Shown here: positions 30,097 through 39,207 of the stretch, piece by piece
Layout: each line of letters opens with the position of its first letter
How positions within the stretch are numbered: the stretch's first letter is position 1
From: Pseudomonas fluvialis
Lineage (GTDB): Bacteria; Pseudomonadota; Gammaproteobacteria; Pseudomonadales; Pseudomonadaceae
NCBI RefSeq assembly: GCF_002234375.1
Contig: NZ_NMQV01000019.1
Location: 30,523 to 94,522, forward strand
Length of the DNA stretch: 64,000 nucleotides
Direction of reading: 5' to 3'
Position numbers and translations under genes: made by a program
The notes under the pieces: generated by a model
Told to the model about the DNA's origin: nothing
The model's input: only the letters and a program-made list of their open reading frames with translations
Databases searched by the model: none

Positions 30097-33000
30097 TCAA
30101 TCGTTATCGTTCAGTGACAGCAGCGACGCATTGCCGCCGACCGCCGTGGTGTTGACCGAGGTGGTGCGCTCGCTGACAAAACGCATCAGGTAGTTCGGAC
30201 CACCCGCCTTGGGACCGGTACCGGACAGGCCATGGCCGCCGAAGGGCTGCACACCGACCACCGCGCCGATCTGGTTGCGGTTGACGTAGAGGTTGCCCAC
30301 CCGAGCCAGATGCTCGATGCGCTGCGCGGTGGCCTCGTTACGGCTGTGCACACCCATGGTCAGGCCGTAGCCGGTGCCATTGATATCCGCCACCACCTGT
30401 TCCAGCGCGCTGGCCTCATAGCGCACCAGGTGCAGGATGGGGCCGAACTGCTCTTTTTCCAGCTCGCTGATGGCGGAGATTTCAAACGCCACCGGCGCGA
30501 TGAAGTGACCATTCAGGCCTTGCGGCAACCCCGCCTCGGCGAGCAGCTTGCCCTGCCCCTTGAGCGTGTCGATATGTGCCTGCAGGCCCGCCTTGGCTTC
30601 ACCATCGATGACCGGCCCGACATCGTTCTCGCGCAGATGGGTGGGCCCCACACGCAGTTCGGCCATGGCACCCTTGAGCAGGTCGATGACCCGCTCGGCA
30701 ATATCAGCCTGCACGTACATGACGCGCAGCGCCGAGCAGCGCTGCCCGGCGCTGGTAAAGGCCGAGGCAACGGCATCCTTGATGACCTGCTCGGGCAGCG
30801 CCGTGGAGTCGACGATCATGGCGTTCTGTCCACCGGTCTCGGCGATCAGCGTGGCAATCGCCCCGGGCTTGTCGGCCAGCTGGCGGTTGATCAGCCGGGC
30901 CACTTCGGTGGAGCCGGTAAAGCACACCCCGGCCAGTCGCGCATCACGACAGAACACCCCACCCAGGGTGGCGCCATCGCCGGGCAGCAGGGCAATCACC
31001 TCCTGCGGCAGGCCGGCTTCGAACATCAGTTCAAGGGTGCGCGCCGCAATCAGGCTGGTCTGCTCGGCCGGTTTGGCCAGCACGGTGTTGCCGGCGACCA
31101 GCGCCGCGCTGATCTGCCCGAGGAAAATCGCCAGGGGGAAGTTCCACGGACTGATGCAGGCAAACACCCCACGCCCCTCGTAGAACAGCTCGTTGCGCTC
31201 GCCGGTCGGCCCTTTCAACTCGCTGCGCTGCAACTTCTCGCGGGCCTGCTGAGCGTAGTAACGGCAGAAATCCACCGCTTCACGCACTTCGTCAATACCG
31301 TCCTGCAGGCTCTTGCCGGCCTCCAGGGTGCACAGCGCCATCAGCTCGGCGCGATTGGCCTCCAGTAGCTCAGCGAGACGCTCCAGCACGGCGGCACGCT
31401 GTTCCACCGGCGTAGCACTCCAGCGCGGCCAGGCGGCATACAGCGCATCCATGGCCTGGGCGGCCTGGTCGGCCGTAGCCCACTGCGCCGTGCCGACCAA
31501 GCGCTGCAGGTCGTAGGGACAACGCACCTCATGCGCCTGGCCAGCCAGGCTGGTGCCGTTGATGACCGGAGCGGCCTGCCACTGGCGTTGCAGTTGCACG
31601 TTGAGCGCTGCTTCCAAAGCATTCCATTCTTGCTGGATATTCATATTGAGGCCTTGCGAGTTCTTGCGCGCCGCGCCAAACAGCGCCGGTGGCAGGGGAA
31701 TACGATGATTGGCCAGCCGGGTGTGCTGGCGCAGTTGGCTAACCGGGTGATCGATCAGCGAGTCGACCGGAACCCGCGGATCGACCAACTGGTGGACGAA
31801 GGACGAGTTGGCACCGTTCTCCAGCAGGCGCCGTACCAGATAGGGCAGCAGGTCCTTGTGCGCGCCCACCGGGGCATAGATCCGCACATTGCGGCCATGC
31901 TGTTCAAGCACCGTGTCATACAGGGCATCGCCCATGCCATGCAGGCGCTGGAACTCGAAGTCACGCGGCCGCGGCAAGTCGCGCGCCATGGCCAGGATAC
32001 AGCTGACGGTGTGGGCGTTATGACTGGCGAACTGCGGGTAGATCACCCCGCGGGTGTGTTCGCTGAGCAGGTAGCGGGCACAAGCCAGGTAGGAGGTATC
32101 GGTAGCTTCCTTGCGGGTAAACACCGGATAGCCATCCAGGCCCTGTACCTGACACTGCTTGATCTCGCTGTCCCAGTAGGCGCCTTTGACCAGGCGCAAC
32201 GGAATACGCGCCTTCAGCTCGCGGCCCAGCAACGTCAGCCAGACCAGCACCGGCAGGCAGCGTTTGGAGTACGCCTGGATGACCAGGCCGAACTCGCCCC
32301 AACCGGCAATAGCCGGATCGCGCAGCAGTTTTTCGAACAGCTCCAGCGACAGCTCCAGGCGGTCGGCTTCCTCGGCATCGATGGTGATGCCCACATCCAG
32401 GCGGCGCGCCAGGCTGGCCAGCTCGCGGACCCGCTCGAACAGTTCAGTGAGTACACGGGTCTTTTGCGCCACTTCGTAACGCGGGTGCAGTGCCGACAGC
32501 TTGATCGACACCGAAGGCCGTGGGCCGTTGCCCACCTGAGGCTCACGGCCGACCGTCTCGATGGCCTGCCGGTAGTCGGCCAGGTATTTCTCGGCATCCT
32601 CGGCGGTCAGTGCCGCTTCACCGAGCATGTCGAAGGAGTAGGTGTAGCCCTGCTCGCGGCACTTGCGGCCGTTCTTCAGCGCCTCGCTGATGCTGCGTCC
32701 CAGCACGAACTGGCCACCCATCAGCTTCATCGCCTGGTTCATCGCGGCACGGATCACCGGCTCGCCAGAACGCTGGATCAACCGGCCGATGACACTCTTG
32801 GGACGACCATCGGCGGACTGCGGGTCGACCACCTTGCCGGTCATCACCAGGCCCCAGGCCGCGAAATTGACCAGCAGGTTGTCACTCTGGCCCAGATGAC
32901 GCTCCCATTCGGCGGCACTGAGCTTGTCACGGATCAGCGCATCGGCGGTGGCGCTGTCCGGTACGCGCAGCAAAGCCTCGGCCAGGCACATGAGCATGAG

Positions 33001-33264
33001 CCCTTCCTGGGTATCGAGGCTGTACTGGCGCAGCAAGGCGTCGAGGGTATCGACGGCATTATCCCGGTTGCGCACCTGTTCGATCAGCGCGCGGGCATCC
33101 TGGCGGATAGCCTGGATACCCTGTTCACCAGGGTCGGCGAGCTGCAGGAGCTCATTCAGATAGGCTTCCTCGTCCACGGCATAGTTACCCGTGATGACGG
33201 GGAAGAACTCGGCGGCTGTCCGGGTAAGAAAGTCGCCCTGCAAGACGTGACTGGCGGGAAACAT
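30097..33264 (-). CDS. putA: Bifunctional proline dehydrogenase / glutamate-semialdehyde dehydrogenase PutA, short form
   Basis: A 1055-residue enzyme that oxidises proline to glutamate in two FAD- and NAD-dependent steps. The proline dehydrogenase barrel is in roughly residues 180-510 (RLVKGAYWDSEIK; RRLLENGANSSFV). The aldehyde dehydrogenase half has SPWNFPLAIFLGQI and catalytic Cys843 in SAGQRCSALR. It lacks the N-terminal ribbon-helix-helix DNA-binding domain and the C-terminal extension of the 1300-residue trifunctional form, so it cannot act as its own repressor; pruR next door fits. I start at ATG with AGGAGG six bases upstream, one codon after a GTG. Confidence 0.96.
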   Translation of the reverse strand: MFPASHVLQGDFLTRTAAEFFPVITGNYAVDEEAYLNELLQLADPGEQGIQAIRQDARALIEQVRNRDNAVDTLDALLRQYSLDTQEGLMLMCLAEALLRVPDSATADALIRDKLSAAEWERHLGQSDNLLVNFAAWGLVMTGKVVDPQSADGRPKSVIGRLIQRSGEPVIRAAMNQAMKLMGGQFVLGRSISEALKNGRKCREQGYTYSFDMLGEAALTAEDAEKYLADYRQAIETVGREPQVGNGPRPSVSIKLSALHPRYEVAQKTRVLTELFERVRELASLARRLDVGITIDAEEADRLELSLELFEKLLRDPAIAGWGEFGLVIQAYSKRCLPVLVWLTLLGRELKARIPLRLVKGAYWDSEIKQCQVQGLDGYPVFTRKEATDTSYLACARYLLSEHTRGVIYPQFASHNAHTVSCILAMARDLPRPRDFEFQRLHGMGDALYDTVLEQHGRNVRIYAPVGAHKDLLPYLVRRLLENGANSSFVHQLVDPRVPVDSLIDHPVSQLRQHTRLANHRIPLPPALFGAARKNSQGLNMNIQQEWNALEAALNVQLQRQWQAAPVINGTSLAGQAHEVRCPYDLQRLVGTAQWATADQAAQAMDALYAAWPRWSATPVEQRAAVLERLAELLEANRAELMALCTLEAGKSLQDGIDEVREAVDFCRYYAQQAREKLQRSELKGPTGERNELFYEGRGVFACISPWNFPLAIFLGQISAALVAGNTVLAKPAEQTSLIAARTLELMFEAGLPQEVIALLPGDGATLGGVFCRDARLAGVCFTGSTEVARLINRQLADKPGAIATLIAETGGQNAMIVDSTALPEQVIKDAVASAFTSAGQRCSALRVMYVQADIAERVIDLLKGAMAELRVGPTHLRENDVGPVIDGEAKAGLQAHIDTLKGQGKLLAEAGLPQGLNGHFIAPVAFEISAISELEKEQFGPILHLVRYEASALEQVVADINGTGYGLTMGVHSRNEATAQRIEHLARVGNLYVNRNQIGAVVGVQPFGGHGLSGTGPKAGGPNYLMRFVSERTTSVNTTAVGGNASLLSLNDND

Positions 33265-33392
33265 CACGCCCCTCCTCTTGTGGAGATGGTTATTGTTCGG
33301 TCTAGCCCATTGCCGCTGAGGTACAAGTCAGGCACGCACAAGCGGACCAGCGGCGGGATAAGCGAATCTAGGGGCAGAGGGCATTGGCTTTC

Positions 33393-33429
33393 TTGCAGAA
33401 GGCTCTGGAGTTTTTGCAGAAAACTCCAG
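33393..33429 (-). promoter_or_regulatory. Candidate regulator-binding repeats upstream of putA
   Basis: TTGCAGAA occurs twice in the same orientation (33393-33400 and 33414-33421), exactly 21 bp apart, within longer 14/19 matches whose differences are all transitions. Overlapping it is a perfect inverted repeat CTGGAGTTTT / AAAACTCCAG (33405-33414 with 33420-33429, 5-base loop). Two-turn-spaced direct repeats are the usual target of AraC-type dimers such as PruR. The inverted repeat could instead be a hairpin ending the pruR mRNA. Confidence 0.55.
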
Positions 33430-33440
33430 AATGCGCGCAC

Positions 33441-34193
33441 TCAACCGTCGCGGCGCAGGCCCTTGGGTGTCAGGCCAAGGTAGCGACGCATGGCCGTGGT
33501 CAGGGCGCTCTGACTGGAGAAACCGCACTCCTCGGCAATGCGTACCAGCGGCAACGAACTGCTGCGCAGCAGTCGGCTGGCATGATCCAGACGCGCCTTG
33601 AGCAGGTATTGGTGCGGTGTCAGGCCCAGGCTGTCCTTGAACAGCGCATGGAAGTGACTGGGACTCAGACAGGCCTGGCTGGCCAGTTCGGCCACGCTGA
33701 TGCGTCGGGCCAGGTTGTCTTGTACATAACGCTCCAACCGCTCGATATCCAGCGGCAGCGGACGCGCACTGCTGCGTGGCGCGAAGAGCCGCAGATGGAG
33801 CGCGCGCAGCAGCACGCCACCCAGCGCACGGGCCAGCAACGGATCGCTGCCATAGCGAGCCAGTTCGGCGCCGGCATAGTTGAGCAGGTTCTGGAAATCG
33901 GCATCCAGCGCAGGAAAACGCGGGGTATCGAAAAGCTGCTCGAGCAGACGCAGGTCCTCGAGCGGCGTATCACGTTCATCGAGGTCGAGAATCAGCATAC
34001 GATTGTCGCCCACCCCGGCGAACTGGTGCTCGGCATCACCGGGCACCAGGCAGGCGCGCATCCGGCATACTTCGCCACCACGGCCGTTGACCTCGAACTC
34101 GGCGCGTCCGGACAGCGACAGCACCAGTTGATGGTGATCGTGGGCGTGTTCATGGGCCTGGTCGTCCAGGCGCAGCAGGCGGGCATTGAGCAT
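33441..34193 (-). CDS. pruR: AraC/XylS-family regulator of proline catabolism
   Basis: A 250-residue regulator. The N-terminal half is a cupin-like sensing domain rich in His (AHEHAHDHHQLVLSLSG). The C-terminal half (about residues 145-250) holds two helix-turn-helix units, RRISVAELASQACLSPSHFH and VRIAEECGFSSQSALTTAMRRYLGLTP. In P. aeruginosa PruR activates putAP in response to proline; the same gene order and the short PutA make that role likely here. GAGG lies nine bases upstream of the ATG. An 88-codon upstream extension has no ribosome-binding support. Confidence 0.87.
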   Translation of the reverse strand: MLNARLLRLDDQAHEHAHDHHQLVLSLSGRAEFEVNGRGGEVCRMRACLVPGDAEHQFAGVGDNRMLILDLDERDTPLEDLRLLEQLFDTPRFPALDADFQNLLNYAGAELARYGSDPLLARALGGVLLRALHLRLFAPRSSARPLPLDIERLERYVQDNLARRISVAELASQACLSPSHFHALFKDSLGLTPHQYLLKARLDHASRLLRSSSLPLVRIAEECGFSSQSALTTAMRRYLGLTPKGLRRDG

Positions 34194-34234
34194 GCTAGAA
34201 AACCTCGGGGTGGCAGCAAGCCGGCTTCCCTGTG

Positions 34235-34283
34235 ACGCCAATGGCGTTCGCGGCGGCACTGCCGACAGACATACGGCAGTGCC
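34235..34283. repeat. Nested dyads upstream of pruR
   Basis: A perfect 10-bp inverted repeat GGCACTGCCG / CGGCAGTGCC (34255-34264 with 34274-34283, 9-base spacer) lies about 60-90 bases upstream of the pruR ATG. Next to it ACGCCA-A-TGGCGT (34235-34247) is a second, short palindrome. They may be operators for pruR or for the divergent transcript that begins near 34466, or leader hairpins. No protein can be assigned. Confidence 0.45.
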
Positions 34284-34370
34284 TACAGCATGCCAGCCTG
34301 ATCCATGAAAAGCGCTACGTCCAGGCGACAGGCTCGTACAGCCTGGCAACAAAGCAGCACACCCAGGCCT

Positions 34371-34393
34371 TTGTGCACCAAAAACACGCACAA
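34371..34393. promoter_or_regulatory. Candidate enhancer dyad for a sigma-54 promoter
   Basis: TTGTGC (34371-34376) and GCACAA (34388-34393) form an inverted repeat with an 11-base, A-rich spacer; flanking GGCCTT and AAGGCC extend the symmetry with small gaps. Its centre is about 84 bp upstream of the start site predicted from the -24/-12 element, where sigma-54 activators bind. It does not match the NtrC consensus. Activator unknown. Confidence 0.4.
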
Positions 34394-34440
34394 CAAGGCC
34401 CGCCTCCGGCAACGCACCCGGCCTGGCGGGCGGTTGTATC

Positions 34441-34456
34441 TGGCAAGGCCCTTGCA
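34441..34456 (+). promoter_or_regulatory. Sigma-54-type (-24/-12) promoter
   Basis: TGGCAAGGCCCTTGCA matches the RpoN consensus TGGCAC-N5-TTGCA with a single change (C to A) and the required ten bases between the GG and GC pairs. Transcription would start near 34466, giving a 24-base leader with a GGAGG site before the 45-codon ORF at 34490. The icp gene follows only 33 bases after that ORF and is probably in the same transcript. Confidence 0.6.
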
Positions 34457-34489
34457 TTGCCCTGAACGTCCTGTTCCGGAGGTTTCATC

Positions 34490-34627
34490 ATGCTCAGCTC
34501 GCTTGCACATCCCCTGCCCAGCCTGGCCGGCCTGTTGGTGATTGCGCTGTACCTGCTCGGTCACTACCTGCATCCGCGCGGCCAGGCCAGCCACGCCCGG
34601 CTAGCCAGGCACTCGCGCACTGACTAA
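34490..34627 (+). CDS. Putative 45-residue single-pass membrane microprotein
   Basis: A short ORF of 45 codons with a strong GGAGG ribosome-binding site seven bases upstream of its ATG. It encodes a single hydrophobic segment (about residues 8-27, with LAGLLVIALYLLGHYL) and then a basic, histidine-containing tail (HPRGQASHARLARHSRTD). I recognise no family. A sigma-54-like promoter lies just upstream and icp starts 33 bases downstream. Coding status is an inference from the ribosome-binding site, the promoter and the amphipathic layout. Confidence 0.6.
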   Translation: MLSSLAHPLPSLAGLLVIALYLLGHYLHPRGQASHARLARHSRTD

Positions 34628-34660
34628 GCTGGCAGCCCAAACACCCACCAAGGAGCTGCA

Positions 34661-35062
34661 ATGCCTGTTTTTCCGCGCCTTGCCCTGCCCAGCCTGGTGC
34701 TCGCACTGAGCGCCTGTGCCCAACAGGCTGGCACCCTGACTCTCAGCCCAGGCGAGCAGGCACGCTGCCGCACCATCGACCTGAAGGTAGGTCAGGAGCT
34801 GGTCCTCAGCCTGCCGAGCAACCCCTCCACCGGCTATCGCTGGCAGGTACTCGATGCTGCCAGCCCGCAACTCAGCAGCCTGGGCCCGGAGGTTTATCGC
34901 AACCCCGACGATGACAGCCTGATCGGTGCAGCCGGGTTGTCGACCTGGCGCTTCCGCGCCAGCCAGCCAGGCCAGGCGCGCCTGCACCTGGAGTATCTGC
35001 AGCCCTGGGACAGCAGCACGCCAGCGGCCCGGCGCTATGACTGCCCGGTGCGTGTGCGTTAA
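34661..35062 (+). CDS. icp: Chagasin-type (I42) cysteine-peptidase inhibitor lipoprotein
   Basis: A 133-residue exported inhibitor. The lipobox LALSAC puts the lipidated Cys at residue 19, with no Asp at +2, suggesting the outer membrane. The three inhibitory loops of chagasins are visible: NPSTGYRW (54-61), a GAAG loop (89-92) and QPWD (114-117). P. aeruginosa has a chagasin-like gene (icp) close to pruR, which supports the name. AAGGAG lies upstream of the ATG. Likely co-transcribed with the preceding microprotein. Confidence 0.85.
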   Translation: MPVFPRLALPSLVLALSACAQQAGTLTLSPGEQARCRTIDLKVGQELVLSLPSNPSTGYRWQVLDAASPQLSSLGPEVYRNPDDDSLIGAAGLSTWRFRASQPGQARLHLEYLQPWDSSTPAARRYDCPVRVR

Positions 35063-35157
35063 ACGACAGCGCACAGGCCAGGCAGTTGCCTGTGTCTTTG
35101 AATTCGCCCGGCGGGCCACTAGAATGCCGCCCTTTGTTATCCCCCACGGGCCCGCCG

Positions 35158-35901
35158 ATGAGCCACCTTCCTGATCGTCTGTACGCCACCCCCCAGGCAC
35201 AACTGGGTGACTTCGCCTTCAACGAAGACGTGGTGCGCGTGTTCCCCGACATGATCAAGCGCTCGGTGCCGGGCTACCCGACCATCGTCGAGAATATCGG
35301 CGTGCTGGCCGCACACTTCGCCCAACCGCAGAGCATCTTGTATGACCTGGGCTGTTCGCTGGGCGCCGTGAGCCAGGCCATGCGTCGCCATGTGCGCAGC
35401 GAAGGTTGCCGGGTAGTCGCCGTGGACAATTCCGCCGCGATGATCAGCCGCTGCCAGGAGTACCTGAACGCCCAGGATGCCATGTACCAGGAACTGCTCC
35501 CCGTGCAGGTGCTGGAGGCCGACGTACTGACCATCGACTTTGCCCCTACCTCGCTGGTGGCGATGAATTTCACCCTGCAGTTCATTCCGCCGGAGCAGCG
35601 CCTGCCACTCCTTGCGCGCATCCGCCAGGCCCTGCTGCCGGGCGGTGCACTGATCCTCTCGGAAAAACTGTGCTTCGCCGACGCACAGCAACAGACGCTG
35701 CTCAACGACCTGCACATTGCCTTCAAACGCGCCAACGGCTACAGCGAACTGGAAATTGCCCAGAAGCGTAGCGCCCTGGAAAACGTCATGAAACCGGACA
35801 GTCTGGAAGTACATCGCCAGCGCTTGCTTGAGGCCGGCTTCAGCCAGGTGGTGCCGTGGTTCCAGTGCCTGAACTTTGCCTCGCTGGTCGCCCTGCCATG
35901 A
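35158..35901 (+). CDS. cmoA: Carboxy-SAM synthase CmoA
   Basis: A 247-residue SAM-fold enzyme that makes carboxy-S-adenosylmethionine from SAM and prephenate. [18 protein letters not shown] is the SAM-binding motif, and [15 protein letters not shown] and LSEKLCF are family segments. The start is MSHLPDRLY. Its product is used by CmoB, whose ATG overlaps its stop (ATGA). Together they make cmo5U34 of tRNA wobble positions. Confidence 0.96.
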   Translation: MSHLPDRLYATPQAQLGDFAFNEDVVRVFPDMIKRSVPGYPTIVENIGVLAAHFAQPQSILYDLGCSLGAVSQAMRRHVRSEGCRVVAVDNSAAMISRCQEYLNAQDAMYQELLPVQVLEADVLTIDFAPTSLVAMNFTLQFIPPEQRLPLLARIRQALLPGGALILSEKLCFADAQQQTLLNDLHIAFKRANGYSELEIAQKRSALENVMKPDSLEVHRQRLLEAGFSQVVPWFQCLNFASLVALP

Positions 35902-36866
35902 TCGAGCGTCTTGATCTGCAACGTTTGCGCGATCAGCTGCAGGGCAGCCCGCTGTCGAGCTGGGCAGACGGCCTGGGCGAACAGATCGCTGCCAAGCTGG
36001 CCATCGGCCACGGTGACCTGCCGCGTTGGCAGGCCGCGCTGCAACGCCTGCCCGTGCTGTCTCCAGAGCGTGTGGAGCTGAGCGAACGCTTTGCTCTGCA
36101 CGGCACGCTCAGCCACGCCGACAGCGTCGCTCTGGAGGAAGGCCTGCGCGGGTTGATGCCCTGGCGCAAGGGGCCCCTGCAGTTTTTCGATTGTCTGGTC
36201 GATTGCGAATGGCGCTCGGACTGGAAATGGCAACGCGTCGCGGCCCATCTCGATCTGCGCGGCAAGCGCGTACTGGATGTCGGCTGCGGCAATGGCTACT
36301 ACCTGTGGCGCATGCTCGGGGCCGGGGCCGATGCGGTGATCGGCATCGACCCCAACTGGCTGTTCCTCTGCCAGTTCCTTGCCGCCCGCCAGTACCTGGC
36401 CGAGCTGCCGGCCTGGCACCTGCCGCTGGCCCTGGAAGAACTGCCTGGCAAGCTGGAAGGCTTCGACACGGTGTTCTCCATGGGCGTGCTTTACCATCGT
36501 CGCTCGCCCATCGACCACCTACTGGAGCTCAAGGACTGCCTGCAGCGCGGCGGCCAGCTCGTCCTGGAAACCCTGGTGGTTGAAGGCGACGAACAACAGG
36601 TACTGGTTCCCGAAGACCGTTACGCCCAGATGCGCAATGTCTGGTTCCTACCTTCCGTACCCGCTCTGCAGCGCTGGCTGCGCCGCGCCGGACTGGTTGA
36701 TGTGCAATGCGTGGATGTCAGCCAGACCACGGTTGCTGAGCAGCGCGCTACCGACTGGATGCGCTTTCAGTCGTTGGGCGACTTCCTCGCCCCAGACAAC
36801 CCCGATCTGACCTGCGAGGGACTGCCCGCACCGCGGCGTGCGGTGCTGCTGGCACGCAAGCCCTGA
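35898..36866 (+). CDS. cmoB: tRNA U34 carboxymethyltransferase CmoB
   Basis: A 322-residue enzyme that transfers the carboxymethyl group from carboxy-SAM to 5-hydroxyuridine 34 in t[23 protein letters not shown] is the cofactor motif, and [29 protein letters not shown] and LVLETLVV are typical. Coupled to cmoA by a four-base overlap. A hairpin follows the stop codon directly. Confidence 0.96.
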   Translation: MIERLDLQRLRDQLQGSPLSSWADGLGEQIAAKLAIGHGDLPRWQAALQRLPVLSPERVELSERFALHGTLSHADSVALEEGLRGLMPWRKGPLQFFDCLVDCEWRSDWKWQRVAAHLDLRGKRVLDVGCGNGYYLWRMLGAGADAVIGIDPNWLFLCQFLAARQYLAELPAWHLPLALEELPGKLEGFDTVFSMGVLYHRRSPIDHLLELKDCLQRGGQLVLETLVVEGDEQQVLVPEDRYAQMRNVWFLPSVPALQRWLRRAGLVDVQCVDVSQTTVAEQRATDWMRFQSLGDFLAPDNPDLTCEGLPAPRRAVLLARKP

Positions 36867-36888
36867 GCTGGGTCAACACCGACCCAGC
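36867..36888 (+). terminator. Hairpin directly after cmoB
   Basis: GCTGGGTC (36867-36874) and GACCCAGC (36881-36888) form a perfect 8-bp stem with a 6-base loop immediately after the cmoB stop. No T tract follows, so it may stabilise the mRNA end or act with Rho rather than as a strong intrinsic terminator. Confidence 0.5.
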
Positions 36889-36933
36889 CGGCATTCGCTA
36901 TAGTCAATTCCAGTCCGCCTGCGAGTTGCATCG

Positions 36934-37713
36934 ATGAAGACAGCCCCCCTGCTCCTGCTCCTTGCCTGGCTGTTCTCACCGGCCAGCCAGGCCCTACAGC
37001 TGTATACCGAGGAGTATCCGCCGATCAGCTTCTCCCAGCATGGGCAAGCCGAAGGGCTCGCGGTAGACTTGGTTCGCGAGCTGCTGAAACGCCTCGACCA
37101 GCAGGCCAGCCTGCAGGTTGTACCTTGGGCTCGCGCCTACCGGATTGCCCAGACCACGGCCAATACGGCGATCTTTCCGACCATGCGCAACAGCGAGCGC
37201 GAGCCGCAGTTCAAGTGGGTAGGCCCCATCCTGCTGGCCAACGACAATTTCTACGCACTCAAAGGCTCAGGCATCAAGGTCGGCAAACGTGAAGAACTGG
37301 CGCGTTTCAAGGATATTGCTGTTCCGCGCGACTGGTTTACCTACCAGGAGTTAACCGCGGCAGGCATGCACAACCTGCTGGGTGTCACCGAACCGGTACA
37401 GATGTTCCGCCTGCTGCGCATGGGGCGAGTACCACTGATCGTGGCCGACAACCTGAGTTTTTATGCCCGCGACGAGGCGGCTGTACAAGTCGACTACCTG
37501 GGACCGGATGACGTCGAGGTGGTTTACCCCTATCGCAGCTCCTACGGCTACATTACCTTCTGGTCGGGTACCGAGGACTGGGTAGTCCGCCGTTGGCAGA
37601 CCGCCCTGGATCAGATGAAAGTCGACGGCAGTTTCAGCCGGATCTACCAGCGCTGGCTACCCGGCGCCGAAGAACCCGGCCTGCGCGAACCCGGCTGGAG
37701 CGGCATTCCCTGA
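36934..37713 (+). CDS. Periplasmic solute-binding protein, family 3 type
   Basis: A 259-residue secreted protein: signal peptide ending SPASQA, then LQLYTEEYPPISFSQHGQAE, the start of the SBP_bac_3 fold used by polar amino-acid ABC transporters. The segments VPWARAYRIAQTTANTAIFP and a late RRWQTALDQMKVDG are typical of a Pseudomonas subgroup that has no transporter next to it. No permease or ATPase gene is nearby, so it may be a lone sensor or scavenging protein. Ligand unknown. Confidence 0.85.
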   Translation: MKTAPLLLLLAWLFSPASQALQLYTEEYPPISFSQHGQAEGLAVDLVRELLKRLDQQASLQVVPWARAYRIAQTTANTAIFPTMRNSEREPQFKWVGPILLANDNFYALKGSGIKVGKREELARFKDIAVPRDWFTYQELTAAGMHNLLGVTEPVQMFRLLRMGRVPLIVADNLSFYARDEAAVQVDYLGPDDVEVVYPYRSSYGYITFWSGTEDWVVRRWQTALDQMKVDGSFSRIYQRWLPGAEEPGLREPGWSGIP

Positions 37714-37714
37714 G

Positions 37715-38473
37715 CTAACGGCGCGCGGCGGCCGCCACGATCAGCGCCTTCATGTCCGCTACCGCCGCCTTGAAACCGACGAACAGCGCCTGGGCAACGA
37801 TGGCATGACCAATGTTCAACTCGTTGATACCGGGAATCGCCGCGACCGCCTCGACATTGTGGTAGTGCAGGCCATGCCCGGCATTGACGATCAGGCCATG
37901 CGCCAGCCCGCACTCCACCCCCTCGCGGATACGCGCCAGCTCATGCAGCGCGGCGGCCGGTGAAGCGGCATCGGCATAGCGACCGGTATGCAGCTCGATA
38001 GCCGGCGCGCCAATGCGCGCCGCCGCCTCGATTTGCCGTGGGTCGGCATCAATGAACAATGACACCTCACAACCATGCCGCGCCAGCCGCTGTACCGCTT
38101 CGGCAATACGTGCCTCCTGGGCCAGCACATCCAGACCGCCCTCGGTGGTCAGCTCCTGGCGAGTCTCGGGTACAAAGCAGGCATGTGCCGGGCGCAGCTC
38201 CTCGGCCAGGGCCAGCATGTATTCGGTCACGCCCATTTCGAAGTTCATGCGCGTTTGCAGCATCTCGGCGAGTACCCGCACGTCACGGTCCTGGATATGC
38301 CGGCGATCCTCGCGCAGGTGCACGGTGATACCGTCGGCACCAGCCTCCTCGGCATCCAGCGCGGCCTTGACCGGGTCCGGGTAACGGGTCCCCCGGGCCT
38401 GGCGCAGGGTCGCCACATGATCGATGTTCACGCCGAGCAGGATTCGGTTGGCAGCAGTCACGACAGTCTCCAT
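37715..38473 (-). CDS. pdxJ: Pyridoxine 5'-phosphate synthase
   Basis: A 252-residue TIM-barrel enzyme that joins 1-deoxyxylulose 5-phosphate and 3-amino-2-oxopropyl phosphate to make vitamin B6. [34 protein letters not shown], and [16 protein letters not shown] are clear family motifs. It ends the lepA-lepB-rnc-era-recO-pdxJ run, following recO by 12 bases, as in many proteobacteria. The stop is one base from the convergent neighbour's stop. Confidence 0.97.
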   Translation of the reverse strand: METVVTAANRILLGVNIDHVATLRQARGTRYPDPVKAALDAEEAGADGITVHLREDRRHIQDRDVRVLAEMLQTRMNFEMGVTEYMLALAEELRPAHACFVPETRQELTTEGGLDVLAQEARIAEAVQRLARHGCEVSLFIDADPRQIEAAARIGAPAIELHTGRYADAASPAAALHELARIREGVECGLAHGLIVNAGHGLHYHNVEAVAAIPGINELNIGHAIVAQALFVGFKAAVADMKALIVAAAARR

Positions 38474-38485
38474 GGCAATAGCAAT

Positions 38486-39151
38486 TCAGGGCTTGCGAAA
38501 CAGTTCCCGGCTGATCAGCGGACGGCCACCCAGATGCGCCGCCAGGGCCTGGCGCATCAGTCGCTTGGCAGCGGCGAGCGCACCGGGAGTCTGCCAGTCC
38601 GCCTGGCTCATGGCCAGCAGTTCACGGCCCTGAAACAAACCGGGCTGCAGCTGGAACACCTGCTGCAAGCCGCTCTCCGGCAGCAACTGGTAGAGCCCGT
38701 CGGCCTGTACCGGCTGCCCATGGCAGTCATGATCAAGGGCAAAGGCATACCCCAGCTCATCCAGCAGCCGCCACTCAAAGCTGCGCAGCAGCGGTTGCAG
38801 CGGACTACCGGCGGCCAGCAGCGGCAAGCTCTGCTCGTACAACTCGAACAACCCGGGATGGGCATCCTCGCTGGGCAACAGGCGCATCAGCAACTCATTG
38901 AGGTAAAGGCCACTGAACAATGCATCGCCGCTCAGCAGGTTGGGCACACCCGCGGCCTCCAGACGTGCCACGCTTTTCAAGTCCGCCTGGCCGCGCAACT
39001 CCAGGCTCAACGGCACGAAAGGCCTAGCCAGGTTGCCGGACTTGCCGCGCGCACCACGCAGCACGGCGCGCAGGCGACCCTGGCGGGTGAAAAAATCCAC
39101 CAGCGCACTGCTTTCCTTGTAGGGGCGACTGTGCAGAACGAAGGCACGCAT
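38486..39151 (-). CDS. recO: DNA repair protein RecO
   Basis: A 221-residue recombination mediator with an N-terminal OB fold ([33 protein letters not shown]) and a helical C-terminal part. It helps RecA load onto gapped DNA with RecR. The short length and lack of the four-cysteine zinc motif fit proteobacterial RecO. It lies 56 bases after era. Confidence 0.93.
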   Translation of the reverse strand: MRAFVLHSRPYKESSALVDFFTRQGRLRAVLRGARGKSGNLARPFVPLSLELRGQADLKSVARLEAAGVPNLLSGDALFSGLYLNELLMRLLPSEDAHPGLFELYEQSLPLLAAGSPLQPLLRSFEWRLLDELGYAFALDHDCHGQPVQADGLYQLLPESGLQQVFQLQPGLFQGRELLAMSQADWQTPGALAAAKRLMRQALAAHLGGRPLISRELFRKP

Positions 39152-39207
39152 GGTTTGCCTGTCTGGTTCAAGGAGCCGGGCGCCGGGAGCGCGCCAGCGG
39201 CTGGCAA

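Noticed and set aside
30097..33264. putA first looked truncated because the DNA-binding N-terminus and the long C-terminus are missing
   Set aside because: The protein covers both enzyme halves, starts behind a strong ribosome-binding site and has the length of the known P. aeruginosa form with a separate PruR regulator.
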